Part shown: positions 14,958-23,356 of the stretch, one piece after another
Layout of the letters: each line of letters opens with the position of its first letter
Position numbering within the stretch: position 1 is the stretch's first letter
Virus record (IMG/VR): IMGVR_UViG_3300044733_002101
Coordinates: 1 to 33,871 of that record
Origin: a virus
DNA length: 33,871 bases
Direction: 5' to 3' (one strand)
Notes under the pieces: generated by a model
What the model saw: only the letters and a program-made list of their open reading frames with translations
Told to the model about the DNA's origin: nothing
Database searches by the model: none
Position numbers and translations under genes: made by a program

Positions 14958-17956
14958 TGGCGAAGCTACCCACAAGCGCCCCGAACGTCGGCACTGCCAA
15001 GCGGCTTGCCGCCCGTCCGTTTGCCAAGCTAGGCGGCGGAAAGAAGGCGAGGTTCGTGCTGGACGACGGAAGCCCAGCCAACGTCCGGCCGCTCACGGAC
15101 GACAACTCGACGTGGCTGTGGGAGGACGGCGTTGTCACCGACGTAGCTGGCAATCCCATCGTCGGTCCAGTTCGGGACGAGTCCGGTGCCATCGTTGGTT
15201 ACATGGACCGAGACGGAAAGACGGTCGTCAAGGAAGCCTACGACATGCTTGTAGGCGGCGACTCTCCTGCCGCCGACATGCCCGATGCCGTCGATGCCTC
15301 CGATCCCGCCGCGCTCGACATTGCCATCCCCGATGTTGTTGACGGCGAGGTGGTCATTGCCGCCCCCGAAGACCCAAACGTGGCTGCTTCTGCCCCCGAC
15401 GTTGAGCCTCGTGCGAAGCAGGTCGATCGCATCAAGCGGCTGGTCAATCAGATCGGCGGCGATCTCCAGAACCCCAACCTCGATTACCCGGTTTCGCAGG
15501 ATGACATCAACGCGCTTGCCACGCAGATTGGCGAGCTTACGCCAGACGAGATTGCCGCCCTGTCGGCCGACAGCGTTCTGCGAGAGCGGATGGATCTCGT
15601 GAGGTCTCGCAGCAATAACCAGCCTCGTGCCGAAGTGGAGCCTCCTGGCGATGACGCCACGCGACGGTCAAAGGAATTTCTTGACAGGGAAAATGCTCCG
15701 GCACCGCCTCGCCGTGGCGGCGCTATGCTGGCAGAGCGGGCAAAGGCCCTTGGCCTTGAGCAGAAGGACATCCCCGAAGTGCTTCGCGCACGCGCTCCAG
15801 AAGACAGGAGCCTTGCCACTCGCGCCAACAGCGAGAACGAAGCCAACCCCGGAGCGATGGATGTTGACGAGCAGGGGCAACCTAAGCAGATCATCAACAA
15901 CGACCGCCTAGCCAGAGACACACCGGCCGCGAGGGTCCGCAAACTGCTCGAAACCGCACAAGGCTTCAAGCCTGGGTTCCGAGACACGCGGCTTCGGGTG
16001 GCGATGGACCCTGCCGAGCGAGTTGCCGCCGGGGAGCTTGCCGCAGGTTCGCCCTCTGGTGTCATAGAAAGCCCGTCCGACGTTCAGGGCAGCGGCAAAA
16101 AGGCGTTCTTCCGCGACACGGACATGATCTCCGAAGGTCAGGCAGAGCGGCTGGTCGAGGTTCGGGATCAGATTGAGCAGCTTCACGCGGAGACAATGCA
16201 GCAGATCGCTGCTCTCAATGCGCCAGCCCAACGCACGCCGCAGCAAACCGCAATGCAGATGGCCGAGCTTCGCAGGCTGGAAGCTGCGGCACGACACTAC
16301 GCGCGGGTGTACGTCCGCGTCACTGATGACTTGGCTCGCATCGGCGACGACGGAGGTCTTTCCGGCATGACGGCGAGGGGCGTTTCGGCGTCCGACATGC
16401 CTGACTCGACTGAAGTGGTTGACCCGTCCACGGATCTTGCCAACTTCCCGTCTCGCAGGCGAGACAGTTCTGGGGGCCGAATCTCACAGTCTCGCCGTGA
16501 TGGTGCCACGCAGGACTTGCTGTCGGTTCCACGGAGAGGGCCATCCGGAAAGACTGTCCGAATTGTCGTTCCCGGCCTCGTCGGCCAAGGGAAGCTGGCG
16601 TACGACCCGCTAGAGTTTGCTTTGATTGCAGCCGAGCGTGCTGGCATGAACATCGACGGCCCGATGCCGCAGTCCCTGCTTGACGAGATTGTCAATCAGT
16701 ACAACAGGGTGTTCGGGGATTACGCTCCCATTCGTGGCCGCGTGCTGGCTGACTCTCCGGAAATCGCCGGGTTTCTTCCCGCCCCGCAGCGAGGCGAATT
16801 GGCGGTGCGTCCAGATCGCGGCGCTGAACTTGCCCTCACTCCAGAGCAGCGCAACCGCTTCAACGAGCTTCTTGCTGCGTCTCGCCCCAACGTGTTCATT
16901 GATGACCCCGATGGTTTCGGCTCTGTGGTTTTCAACCCAGAGTCCGGCTCGTGGGAGATCGAGGCTTCGGACTTCGTTGTGGGTGAAGATGGCGTTGCAA
17001 CCCCCACGGGCGGCAATCGCGTCATTGACTCGGAGGCATTGGCTGGGCAGGCAGGCCAAGAGGCTTCTCCGCGTAGGCTTACTCGTTCCGGCCTGCCGAA
17101 GCTCATCGAAGACAAGAACGCCGCAGTCTCTGGAGAAACCGCTTCGCCTCCTCCTGAAATTCCTGCCGGTACTGCTGGCAAAACCCCAGATGCCGTGCCG
17201 CAGTTCTCCGACATGGAGATTGACGACGAGCTTGAGCGGCACTACCGGGATGTGTTCAACAACACTCATCCAGAAGGCACCGAAGCGTTCCCTGACTTCG
17301 AGTCTTGGTGGCAGTCGGCTGGGGCGGAAGTCACGCGGAACGCCTCCGAGCGTCGCGCTGCTGCAAGCCGCATGGCTGGTTCGGCCGCCGACATTCCGCC
17401 CGTCTCCGGCGATGATATTCCGGGGAGTGCCGCAAAGCCCAAGCGTGGCGGGAGGCCCAAAAAGGGAGTGGCCGATCCAGCGCCCGCCTCCGGCAAGAGC
17501 GGCGATGAAGTTTCAGACGCAGAGTTTGACTTCCCAGACACGTCTCCGGACTTTGACCCGCTCGATCCGGCTGGCCGCACCAAGCGGAAGCAGCCTGCGG
17601 ATGGAGGTGGCGGCCCGCCCCCAGACAAGCCGCCGCGTGACCCGAGACTTCAGTCGGCATTCAACGCTGCGGCCCTTGGCACCACTGCTGCTGCGCTGGC
17701 CTATTTCAACAGGAAGAGGCAGACCGTAGCGCAGCTTGCAGAAGAGCTTCAGGGGATGAACCCCGGAGGGATTGCTGGCGGCGGCGGTGGCGTGCCTCCG
17801 GGCCTTGTGTCTACGGGCGGCGGTGGCGGAATGTCGGACCCGCTCGCCAACGACAGGGCGTTCCAAATGGCCCGTGCGCTGCAACTCATTCAGGCTGCTC
17901 GCGTTCCGCAGTACCAGACCGCAAACAACCCGATTGGCTACACATACAGGAACTGA
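14957..17956 (+). CDS. Large internal virion-type protein, unknown function
   Basis: 999 residues; TAATG coupling to the previous gene. Most of it appears disordered or helical with long Pro/Ala/Asp-rich linkers. Visible elements are an N-terminal basic region, a WLWEDGVVTDVAGNPIVGPV beta segment at about 53-72, and a coiled-coil-like part at about 395-465. An AT-hook-like motif (KRGGRPKKG) lies at about 829-837, and a hydrophobic helix at about 900-918 (AALGTTAAALAYF) followed by a Gly-rich stretch. A large protein with DNA-binding-like and membrane-like elements, between small helical proteins and another giant protein, suits an internal or ejection protein. This is inference; no enzymatic domain is seen. 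Confidence 0.5.
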   Translation: MAKLPTSAPNVGTAKRLAARPFAKLGGGKKARFVLDDGSPANVRPLTDDNSTWLWEDGVVTDVAGNPIVGPVRDESGAIVGYMDRDGKTVVKEAYDMLVGGDSPAADMPDAVDASDPAALDIAIPDVVDGEVVIAAPEDPNVAASAPDVEPRAKQVDRIKRLVNQIGGDLQNPNLDYPVSQDDINALATQIGELTPDEIAALSADSVLRERMDLVRSRSNNQPRAEVEPPGDDATRRSKEFLDRENAPAPPRRGGAMLAERAKALGLEQKDIPEVLRARAPEDRSLATRANSENEANPGAMDVDEQGQPKQIINNDRLARDTPAARVRKLLETAQGFKPGFRDTRLRVAMDPAERVAAGELAAGSPSGVIESPSDVQGSGKKAFFRDTDMISEGQAERLVEVRDQIEQLHAETMQQIAALNAPAQRTPQQTAMQMAELRRLEAAARHYARVYVRVTDDLARIGDDGGLSGMTARGVSASDMPDSTEVVDPSTDLANFPSRRRDSSGGRISQSRRDGATQDLLSVPRRGPSGKTVRIVVPGLVGQGKLAYDPLEFALIAAERAGMNIDGPMPQSLLDEIVNQYNRVFGDYAPIRGRVLADSPEIAGFLPAPQRGELAVRPDRGAELALTPEQRNRFNELLAASRPNVFIDDPDGFGSVVFNPESGSWEIEASDFVVGEDGVATPTGGNRVIDSEALAGQAGQEASPRRLTRSGLPKLIEDKNAAVSGETASPPPEIPAGTAGKTPDAVPQFSDMEIDDELERHYRDVFNNTHPEGTEAFPDFESWWQSAGAEVTRNASERRAAASRMAGSAADIPPVSGDDIPGSAAKPKRGGRPKKGVADPAPASGKSGDEVSDAEFDFPDTSPDFDPLDPAGRTKRKQPADGGGGPPPDKPPRDPRLQSAFNAAALGTTAAALAYFNRKRQTVAQLAEELQGMNPGGIAGGGGGVPPGLVSTGGGGGMSDPLANDRAFQMARALQLIQAARVPQYQTANNPIGYTYRN

Positions 17957-17958
17957 CA

Positions 17959-19185
17959 ATGGCAGAGCGAGTCCGATCACTGCTTCGAGAGCGCGGCAAT
18001 CTGCACAACCCAGACGCCCAGATGCAGGCGGGCAGGGGAACGCTCGTCACAAACGACGACGGATCTGTGTCCGCTGGTGCGCCGAGTCCTGCCGAAGATA
18101 TGACTGCCGCCATGACGAGGGCCGGTGCCGGTGGGCGGGAGACGCTTGCGACCATCGAGGCCGAAGCAAGGTCTATGGGCCTCGACCCAAGTCAGTACGG
18201 AGCCGACAAGGAACGCCTCTACAGCGACGTTGTACGCGAGCGCCCGCGCATGGAGCGAATGCGCTCGAAGTACGACATAGCTCCGGCCTCCCACAAGTAC
18301 GATCCCGTCAAAGACGAGTTCGTGCCCGACACATACCGATTTACCCCCAACTCCGAGACTCGCCAGAAGACGGCCGCTGCCCGAGAGGATGCAGCGACCC
18401 GCCAGCTATACAGGCAAACAGTCGCGAAGCACGGGCACGTCATGGGGAAGCAGGCTCGCGCCGAGCTTGACATGCTCGCCGCGTCTGGCGACCGGGCTGG
18501 AGTTCTGGCGTACAAGCGTGACCTTGACGACGACAACGCATACGACCGAGCCAAGAACGTCTACGACCGACGGCAGAACGCCCTCATCACGAGCGAGATG
18601 CAGTCTCCGGTTCGTGGGCCGGGATTTGTGTATCGCACGCTTGCCGACTCATCCCCGGCCCAGAGGTCTGCGCTTTACCGCGTCCTTGGGTGGGGCGATG
18701 CCGCTTCTGCCGAGACGCAGGCCCAAATCGCGCAGGACGCCTACAACACACAGATGGCTATTGCATCGCAGCAGCAGCCGGGGGCGGCGGAAGACCCGGA
18801 CGACAAAACCATTGCAGGACAGACACGTCGGCACATGCTGATGATCGACCGAATGCTGGCAAGCGACCCAGACAACGGGCCGGATAACGCCATAGCAGCG
18901 CAAACGAACTTCAACGTGCAGGGGCTTGGGATGCAAGACCCGGTAGCCGCTCGAACGGCAGCGGAAGCGGACATTGCCGACCGCATGGCGCGTGTTCCTG
19001 CGTACAGAAACCACTATCGCGTCACGCAGCGGATGGCCCAGATGGCATCCAAGACCGAAGACGAATTCGTCCGGTGGGCAAGCACTGTGAATATTTCTGC
19101 GAGTGAAGCCCGATCGCTGTACTCTCGCCTTCGCAATAAGCCCACCACCGCGACGGCTGGCAGCAGAGATCCGCTCTCTCTATGA
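17959..19185 (+). CDS. Helical virion-associated protein, unknown
   Basis: 408 residues; the ATG is two bases after the previous stop. The protein is largely helical and charged, with many Ala, Arg, Asp and Gln, no clear membrane segment and no enzyme motif. A QQQPGAAEDPDDK linker separates two helical halves (about 1-265 and 285-408). It lies between two large proteins that look like ejection or internal proteins, and its composition suits the same role. Confidence 0.5.
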   Translation: MAERVRSLLRERGNLHNPDAQMQAGRGTLVTNDDGSVSAGAPSPAEDMTAAMTRAGAGGRETLATIEAEARSMGLDPSQYGADKERLYSDVVRERPRMERMRSKYDIAPASHKYDPVKDEFVPDTYRFTPNSETRQKTAAAREDAATRQLYRQTVAKHGHVMGKQARAELDMLAASGDRAGVLAYKRDLDDDNAYDRAKNVYDRRQNALITSEMQSPVRGPGFVYRTLADSSPAQRSALYRVLGWGDAASAETQAQIAQDAYNTQMAIASQQQPGAAEDPDDKTIAGQTRRHMLMIDRMLASDPDNGPDNAIAAQTNFNVQGLGMQDPVAARTAAEADIADRMARVPAYRNHYRVTQRMAQMASKTEDEFVRWASTVNISASEARSLYSRLRNKPTTATAGSRDPLSL

Positions 19186-19193
19186 GGTAGCCC

Positions 19194-22100
19194 GTGGCCG
19201 TTCCAAGCGATCCATTTGACGGAACGGCAATGTTCTCTGGCGATGCCCTGCTTGGCCGCAGGCGGCGACCGCAGCTTGGTATTTCGCCGGAGCTAGAACA
19301 GAGCGTCCTTGACGACATTCAGGAAGCATCTGGCGGGACCATAGACAAATTGGCATATGTCCTCGACACGCCGGGGGCAATCGCCAGAGCGCTGCTGGCC
19401 GGTCAGCCGGAGCGTGCGTTTGCGTCTGCGGACGAGCGAGTCAGCGGCCGTGATCTCCTGAAGATTACTGGACTCATTCCAGAGGATACGCCTGACGATT
19501 GGGCGAGCTTCGCGATTGGGACTGCTGCCGAACTGGCGCTCGATCCGCTCGCCATGCTCTCCGGTCCCGCCAAGGCCCTGACCACCGCAGGCAAGGCAGC
19601 GAAGAAGCTCAACCTTCTGGACGATGCAGCCCGCGTAGCGTCGAAGAAGTACCTTGACGACACGGCGACAAAGGCAATTTCTGACCGCGCCTCGAAGTAT
19701 GCGGGCACGCTTGGACGGGAGGTTGCTCCTGACATCGACCTGTACGCACGACCGCTTGTCGGCAAGCGTGCGGCCCAGCGATACGGCACGCTCGAAGACC
19801 TCATCCAGTACGCCGACGACGCACCTACGGCAGAGCGAGAGGCCCGTGCCCTGCTTGGTGCGGACTACGACAAGATCATCAAGCAGAACCTGTCTGGTGA
19901 CGTTGGGGTCAGCCTGCCGTTCGGCGATCCGTTCGCCACATTCAATGTTCCAGGCGGGGCCGGTTACACAGATGCACTCGACTCGATGGGGCGTGCGTTC
20001 AGGTGGTCGCCTGCTGGCAGGCTTTGGGCCGCTGGAGCGGACGTTCGTGCCGGAGGTGCCTTCGATGCCGAAGGGCAGATCCTCAACCGTGCGAACTTCG
20101 AGCGACGGGCCACGGCGACTAAGCGGGCCAGCGGGATGATGGCCGATGCCGAGACGAGGCTGTTCGCTGGGGCTGAAGATGCGTTCACGGAAGAGGGCAA
20201 CCTGCGCATGGGGAGGCTCATGGAGGGGATCGGCAACGCCGAAGACCTTGAGTGGGCGAAGAACCCTGCGGTGCGTGAGTACCTCGATGTGATTGACGAG
20301 ATTCGCACTGGCTCTCCGATGGCGATGGAGAATGTCGGCCTCTCCGGTGCCACGATCAACGACGAGTTCGGCCTTGACTACATGCCCTATCAGGCAGATG
20401 CCGCATTCGAGATGGCTGGCAAGCGAGACAAGGGCCTTGGTCGGCAGCTTTCCACCATGACCGGCGACCAGATGCGGCGCACGGATGCGATGCGGACGCC
20501 CGGTGGTCGCGAGCAGATCATGAAGCTGTCGCAGGACTACAACGTCAGCGGCCCGAACCGTACCTACAAGACGGACGAGGCGGCGGCGGTCTACCTTGCC
20601 GATCAGGTCTTCGGAAAGCCGTACGCCTCGCTCACAGGAAAGCAGCAGAAGAGGCTCGTGCGGCTGGCCCGCGTTCTGCACAGGCTACCAGAAGACATCA
20701 CCCGGCAGATTCCCCTGTTCGGCCAGCATCCCGTTCAGATGTGGCGTCAGTACACGGAGGGTCGCGCCGGTGCGATTGCGACGGCCGAGACTCTCTATGA
20801 CAGCCTTGCCTCGTTTGCGGTGAACACGCCGTTCCAGCAGGCCCCCGAAGGCAGGCACATTCCGTTGGCTGCGGCGCTCAAGAAGCTGGGTCTTAGAACA
20901 ACCGCCGTGGAGGGCGGCGAGATCGGGGCACGCCAGCAGATGCGGCAGCGGCTGGCGAAGGCGTTCGGCGTTGCCAATCCCGACGACATCAACCTCTCGC
21001 AAATCTCCATCCCGCAAGAGCACCTCGACCGGATGCTCAAGACTCGCGATGCGTTCACTCGCCCGGAAGTCGCCAACGACGTGGTGCGGAAGCTGGATGA
21101 GTTCACGCAAATCTGGAAGGGGTCAATCCTCGCATGGCCCGCACGCACGGTGCGAGACGTGTACTCGGGCATGTTCTCGAACTGGTTGGCCGGTGCCCTC
21201 GACCCTCAGTCGATGATCGTCGCCAAGGGCCTGCTCGCCAACGGAGCCACGAGCGAGGGCTTCCAGAACTGGCTCGCTCAGATTCCCCGCTACAGTGAAA
21301 TTGCAGACCCAGTGCAGCGGGCCGCAGCGTTCAACCGCGACCTTGCCGCCAGCGGACTCATCAAGGCCGGTCAGTCGCTCGATCGCACCGCATCCATTAC
21401 TGGCGACAAGGCCTTGGAGAACGTCGTCGGAGCAAGGCCAGTGACCGTTGGGGCCATCGGCGAGCAGCTTGCGACCGCCCAGTGGAAGGGCTTTGCCGAC
21501 AACCCAGTGCTGCGGGCTGGTGAAGCGGCCAACAACTTCTCCGACCAACTCAACCGCACTACCGGATACATCTCCCTGCTCTCCCAAGGCTACTTGCCGG
21601 AGGCTGCGGCCAAGGCCATCAAGCGAGTGCAGGTGGACTATAGTACACTTAGCAACTTCGAGCGCATGTACATGAGGAAACTTTTTCCTTGGTACACATT
21701 CCAGAGCAGGATTTTTGGCGAAGTCCTCCAGCAGCTTCTGGAGCGCCCAGGCGGTCGGTACGGGCAGGCCATCGGAATCATGGGAGACGTGCAGCGTGAG
21801 GCACAGGAAGGGACGTACATCCCGTCTGGCCCACGCTCGCAGTTCGCACTGCCAGTGGGCGACTTCTTCGGGCAGGGCGGCGACGACGTGACCCGCATCC
21901 TCTACGACGTGGACGTTCCGGCGGTCGATCAGATCAACATGATCGCTTCCGAGCCGACTGTGGCCGGGTCGGTAGGTGGCACATTCCGACAGATCGGCGC
22001 GCAACTGAACCCGCTTATGCGTGTTGGAACGGAAGTTATAACGGGTCGAGACCTATACCATGACGGCAAGCTGGGCGACTCGCCGAGCGGGGTCGTGTCT

Positions 22101-22526
22101 TCCGCAGTCAGGGGCATGGGCGGCAACCCAGGCTACCTTTCCGCACTGGGAGATCGAGTCGTCGGCAACGTGCCGTTTGTGCAGCGGCCAGCCCAGTTCA
22201 TCGGGCAACTGACCGACACCAGATCGGGTGCGTCTGCTGGTGAACGGGCGCTGCTGGCTGGACTAACGGCCACGACCGGACTCAAGATCAAGCCGTTCTC
22301 GCAGGCCCAGATCGAGGCCGATCAGCAGCGGGAGATCCTCGATAGCATCGACCCGTTCACCCGAGACATGTCGATCGCCTACATCCCAGAGGCCCTCCAG
22401 CCCACCGTCCCACAGTGGGCGCTCGACCGGGAGAAGGTCAGCAAGAGCATCGACAAGAAGAGGCGCAAGCGGAGCGAGAAAAAGAAGAAGCCGGTGAAGG
22501 TGCCCCGCATTGATCTAGTCGATTGA
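19194..22526 (+). CDS. Large internal virion / polyvalent-type protein
   Basis: 1110 residues; GTG start with GAGGT a few bases upstream. The N-terminal 130 residues include an amphipathic or weakly hydrophobic stretch (WASFAIGTAAELALDPLAML). At about 813-840 is VDYSTLSNFERMYMRKLFPW-YTF, close to the (V/L)DYS.L...ER...R..FPFYTW motif I associate with very large phage virion proteins and polyvalent proteins. The C-terminus is strongly basic (KKRRKRSEKKKKPVK), which could bind packaged DNA. It is the last gene of the structural operon and overlaps the 3' end of the convergent integrase by 12 bases. Probable role: ejected internal protein; no catalytic site is identified. Confidence 0.55.
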   Translation: MAVPSDPFDGTAMFSGDALLGRRRRPQLGISPELEQSVLDDIQEASGGTIDKLAYVLDTPGAIARALLAGQPERAFASADERVSGRDLLKITGLIPEDTPDDWASFAIGTAAELALDPLAMLSGPAKALTTAGKAAKKLNLLDDAARVASKKYLDDTATKAISDRASKYAGTLGREVAPDIDLYARPLVGKRAAQRYGTLEDLIQYADDAPTAEREARALLGADYDKIIKQNLSGDVGVSLPFGDPFATFNVPGGAGYTDALDSMGRAFRWSPAGRLWAAGADVRAGGAFDAEGQILNRANFERRATATKRASGMMADAETRLFAGAEDAFTEEGNLRMGRLMEGIGNAEDLEWAKNPAVREYLDVIDEIRTGSPMAMENVGLSGATINDEFGLDYMPYQADAAFEMAGKRDKGLGRQLSTMTGDQMRRTDAMRTPGGREQIMKLSQDYNVSGPNRTYKTDEAAAVYLADQVFGKPYASLTGKQQKRLVRLARVLHRLPEDITRQIPLFGQHPVQMWRQYTEGRAGAIATAETLYDSLASFAVNTPFQQAPEGRHIPLAAALKKLGLRTTAVEGGEIGARQQMRQRLAKAFGVANPDDINLSQISIPQEHLDRMLKTRDAFTRPEVANDVVRKLDEFTQIWKGSILAWPARTVRDVYSGMFSNWLAGALDPQSMIVAKGLLANGATSEGFQNWLAQIPRYSEIADPVQRAAAFNRDLAASGLIKAGQSLDRTASITGDKALENVVGARPVTVGAIGEQLATAQWKGFADNPVLRAGEAANNFSDQLNRTTGYISLLSQGYLPEAAAKAIKRVQVDYSTLSNFERMYMRKLFPWYTFQSRIFGEVLQQLLERPGGRYGQAIGIMGDVQREAQEGTYIPSGPRSQFALPVGDFFGQGGDDVTRILYDVDVPAVDQINMIASEPTVAGSVGGTFRQIGAQLNPLMRVGTEVITGRDLYHDGKLGDSPSGVVSSAVRGMGGNPGYLSALGDRVVGNVPFVQRPAQFIGQLTDTRSGASAGERALLAGLTATTGLKIKPFSQAQIEADQQREILDSIDPFTRDMSIAYIPEALQPTVPQWALDREKVSKSIDKKRRKRSEKKKKPVKVPRIDLVD

Positions 22527-23318
22527 CGGCACCATGACATCCTCTTCTAGCTGGCTCATATCGACGTAGCTGCGGTAAGCGAGCGTGGGCGTTTTGTGGC
22601 CCAGCAGGATCGTGGCACTGCCTTTCTTCCGGGCCTCTACATGGGTGGCCGCAGACCGCCGAAGCCACCTCCCAGACCCGGACATGCCAGCCTCCGATAG
22701 CAGCTTGCGGAAGAGGCGGAAGCTGTAGCGGCGGTTGATGATGCCGCCGACTATGAGCAGCCCCCTGCCCTCCAATATCTCCCTTACTCTCTCCTGCGTG
22801 ACGTGGCCGATCCGGCGTGTCATCGAGATCCCCGTCTTGCTCATCACCCAGCAGATGCAGTCGCCGTGCAGGTGGTCTTTCGTCCACGAGAAAATGTCCC
22901 CGTAGCGTGCCGCCGTGTCGTACCCCAGCCGCAGCCACGTCTCCATGAATAGACCTTTGTCCACCCCGCAATCGAACCGTTGGCCCCTCCACTTCCAACT
23001 GGTATTGACCAGGGTCTTGACGGCCCCTAAACTCCACGCTCGAACGGGTGGTTGCTCTTGTCGGATTCGCATCACGCCTCGTGGTGCTTCTTCGATGAGA
23101 TGGCTCTCATAGCCATATCGCATGAGGGTCAGCAGCATCCGCCGTTCGTTGGCGAGCGTTACGGACGACACTTCTTCCTGGCGAGCACGGAGGTAGCCGT
23201 TGATGACTGCCGGTTCTAAGGATGCGACCTTACCGGCTGTACGCTTTATATGCTCTGCGTACTGCGGCGTGACCAACCGTGCCGAAAGGTACTGCTCTGC
23301 CAATGTGGTAGGGTTCAT
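22515..23318 (-). CDS. int: Tyrosine-family phage integrase
   Basis: 267 residues, short for the family but with both halves. Residues about 1-85 resemble a core-binding SAM-like domain (LAEQYLSARLVTPQY, then a helical stretch). The catalytic half has Arg138 in TAARYGDI (box I), Lys161 in the SKTG beta-hairpin, box II around Arg220 in RWLRRSAATH, His241 in LLGHKTPT and Tyr251 in YRSYVD as nucleophile (Tyr248 is an alternative). The box II His of H-x-x-R is Arg217 here, a substitution tolerated in some members. It diverges from the recombination operon with only 38 bases between starts and lies beside a tRNA-like attP core, as expected for a temperate phage. No strong ribosome binding site precedes the ATG. 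Confidence 0.9.
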   Translation of the reverse strand: MNPTTLAEQYLSARLVTPQYAEHIKRTAGKVASLEPAVINGYLRARQEEVSSVTLANERRMLLTLMRYGYESHLIEEAPRGVMRIRQEQPPVRAWSLGAVKTLVNTSWKWRGQRFDCGVDKGLFMETWLRLGYDTAARYGDIFSWTKDHLHGDCICWVMSKTGISMTRRIGHVTQERVREILEGRGLLIVGGIINRRYSFRLFRKLLSEAGMSGSGRWLRRSAATHVEARKKGSATILLGHKTPTLAYRSYVDMSQLEEDVMVPSID

Positions 23319-23340
23319 TGTTGGGGACTAAGCCACTAAG

Positions 23341-23346
23341 AGGAGG
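23341..23346 (+). promoter_or_regulatory. AGGAGG ribosome binding site that fixes the exonuclease start at 23357
   Basis: A perfect AGGAGG lies ten bases before the ATG at 23357. The frame is also open to a TTG at 23318, but that codon overlaps the integrase start and has no such site. The ATG at 23357 is therefore the best start. This matters because it puts the tRNA-like attP core inside the coding region. Confidence 0.7.
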
Positions 23347-23356
23347 TACACACACT

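Noticed and set aside
16680-17729. 349-residue + strand frame inside the 999-residue gene
   Set aside because: Another-frame shadow: Arg/Ser/Pro-rich, no binding site, no motif.
19293-20681. 462-residue open frame on the - strand within the 1110-residue gene
   Set aside because: It is Arg/Leu/His/Val-rich with no recognisable domain and lies wholly antisense to a better frame with a start, binding site and a known motif. Long antisense frames are usual in GC-rich coding DNA.
23318-23356. TTG at 23318 as start of the exonuclease
   Set aside because: It overlaps the integrase start codon on the other strand and has no binding site, whereas the ATG at 23357 has a perfect AGGAGG.
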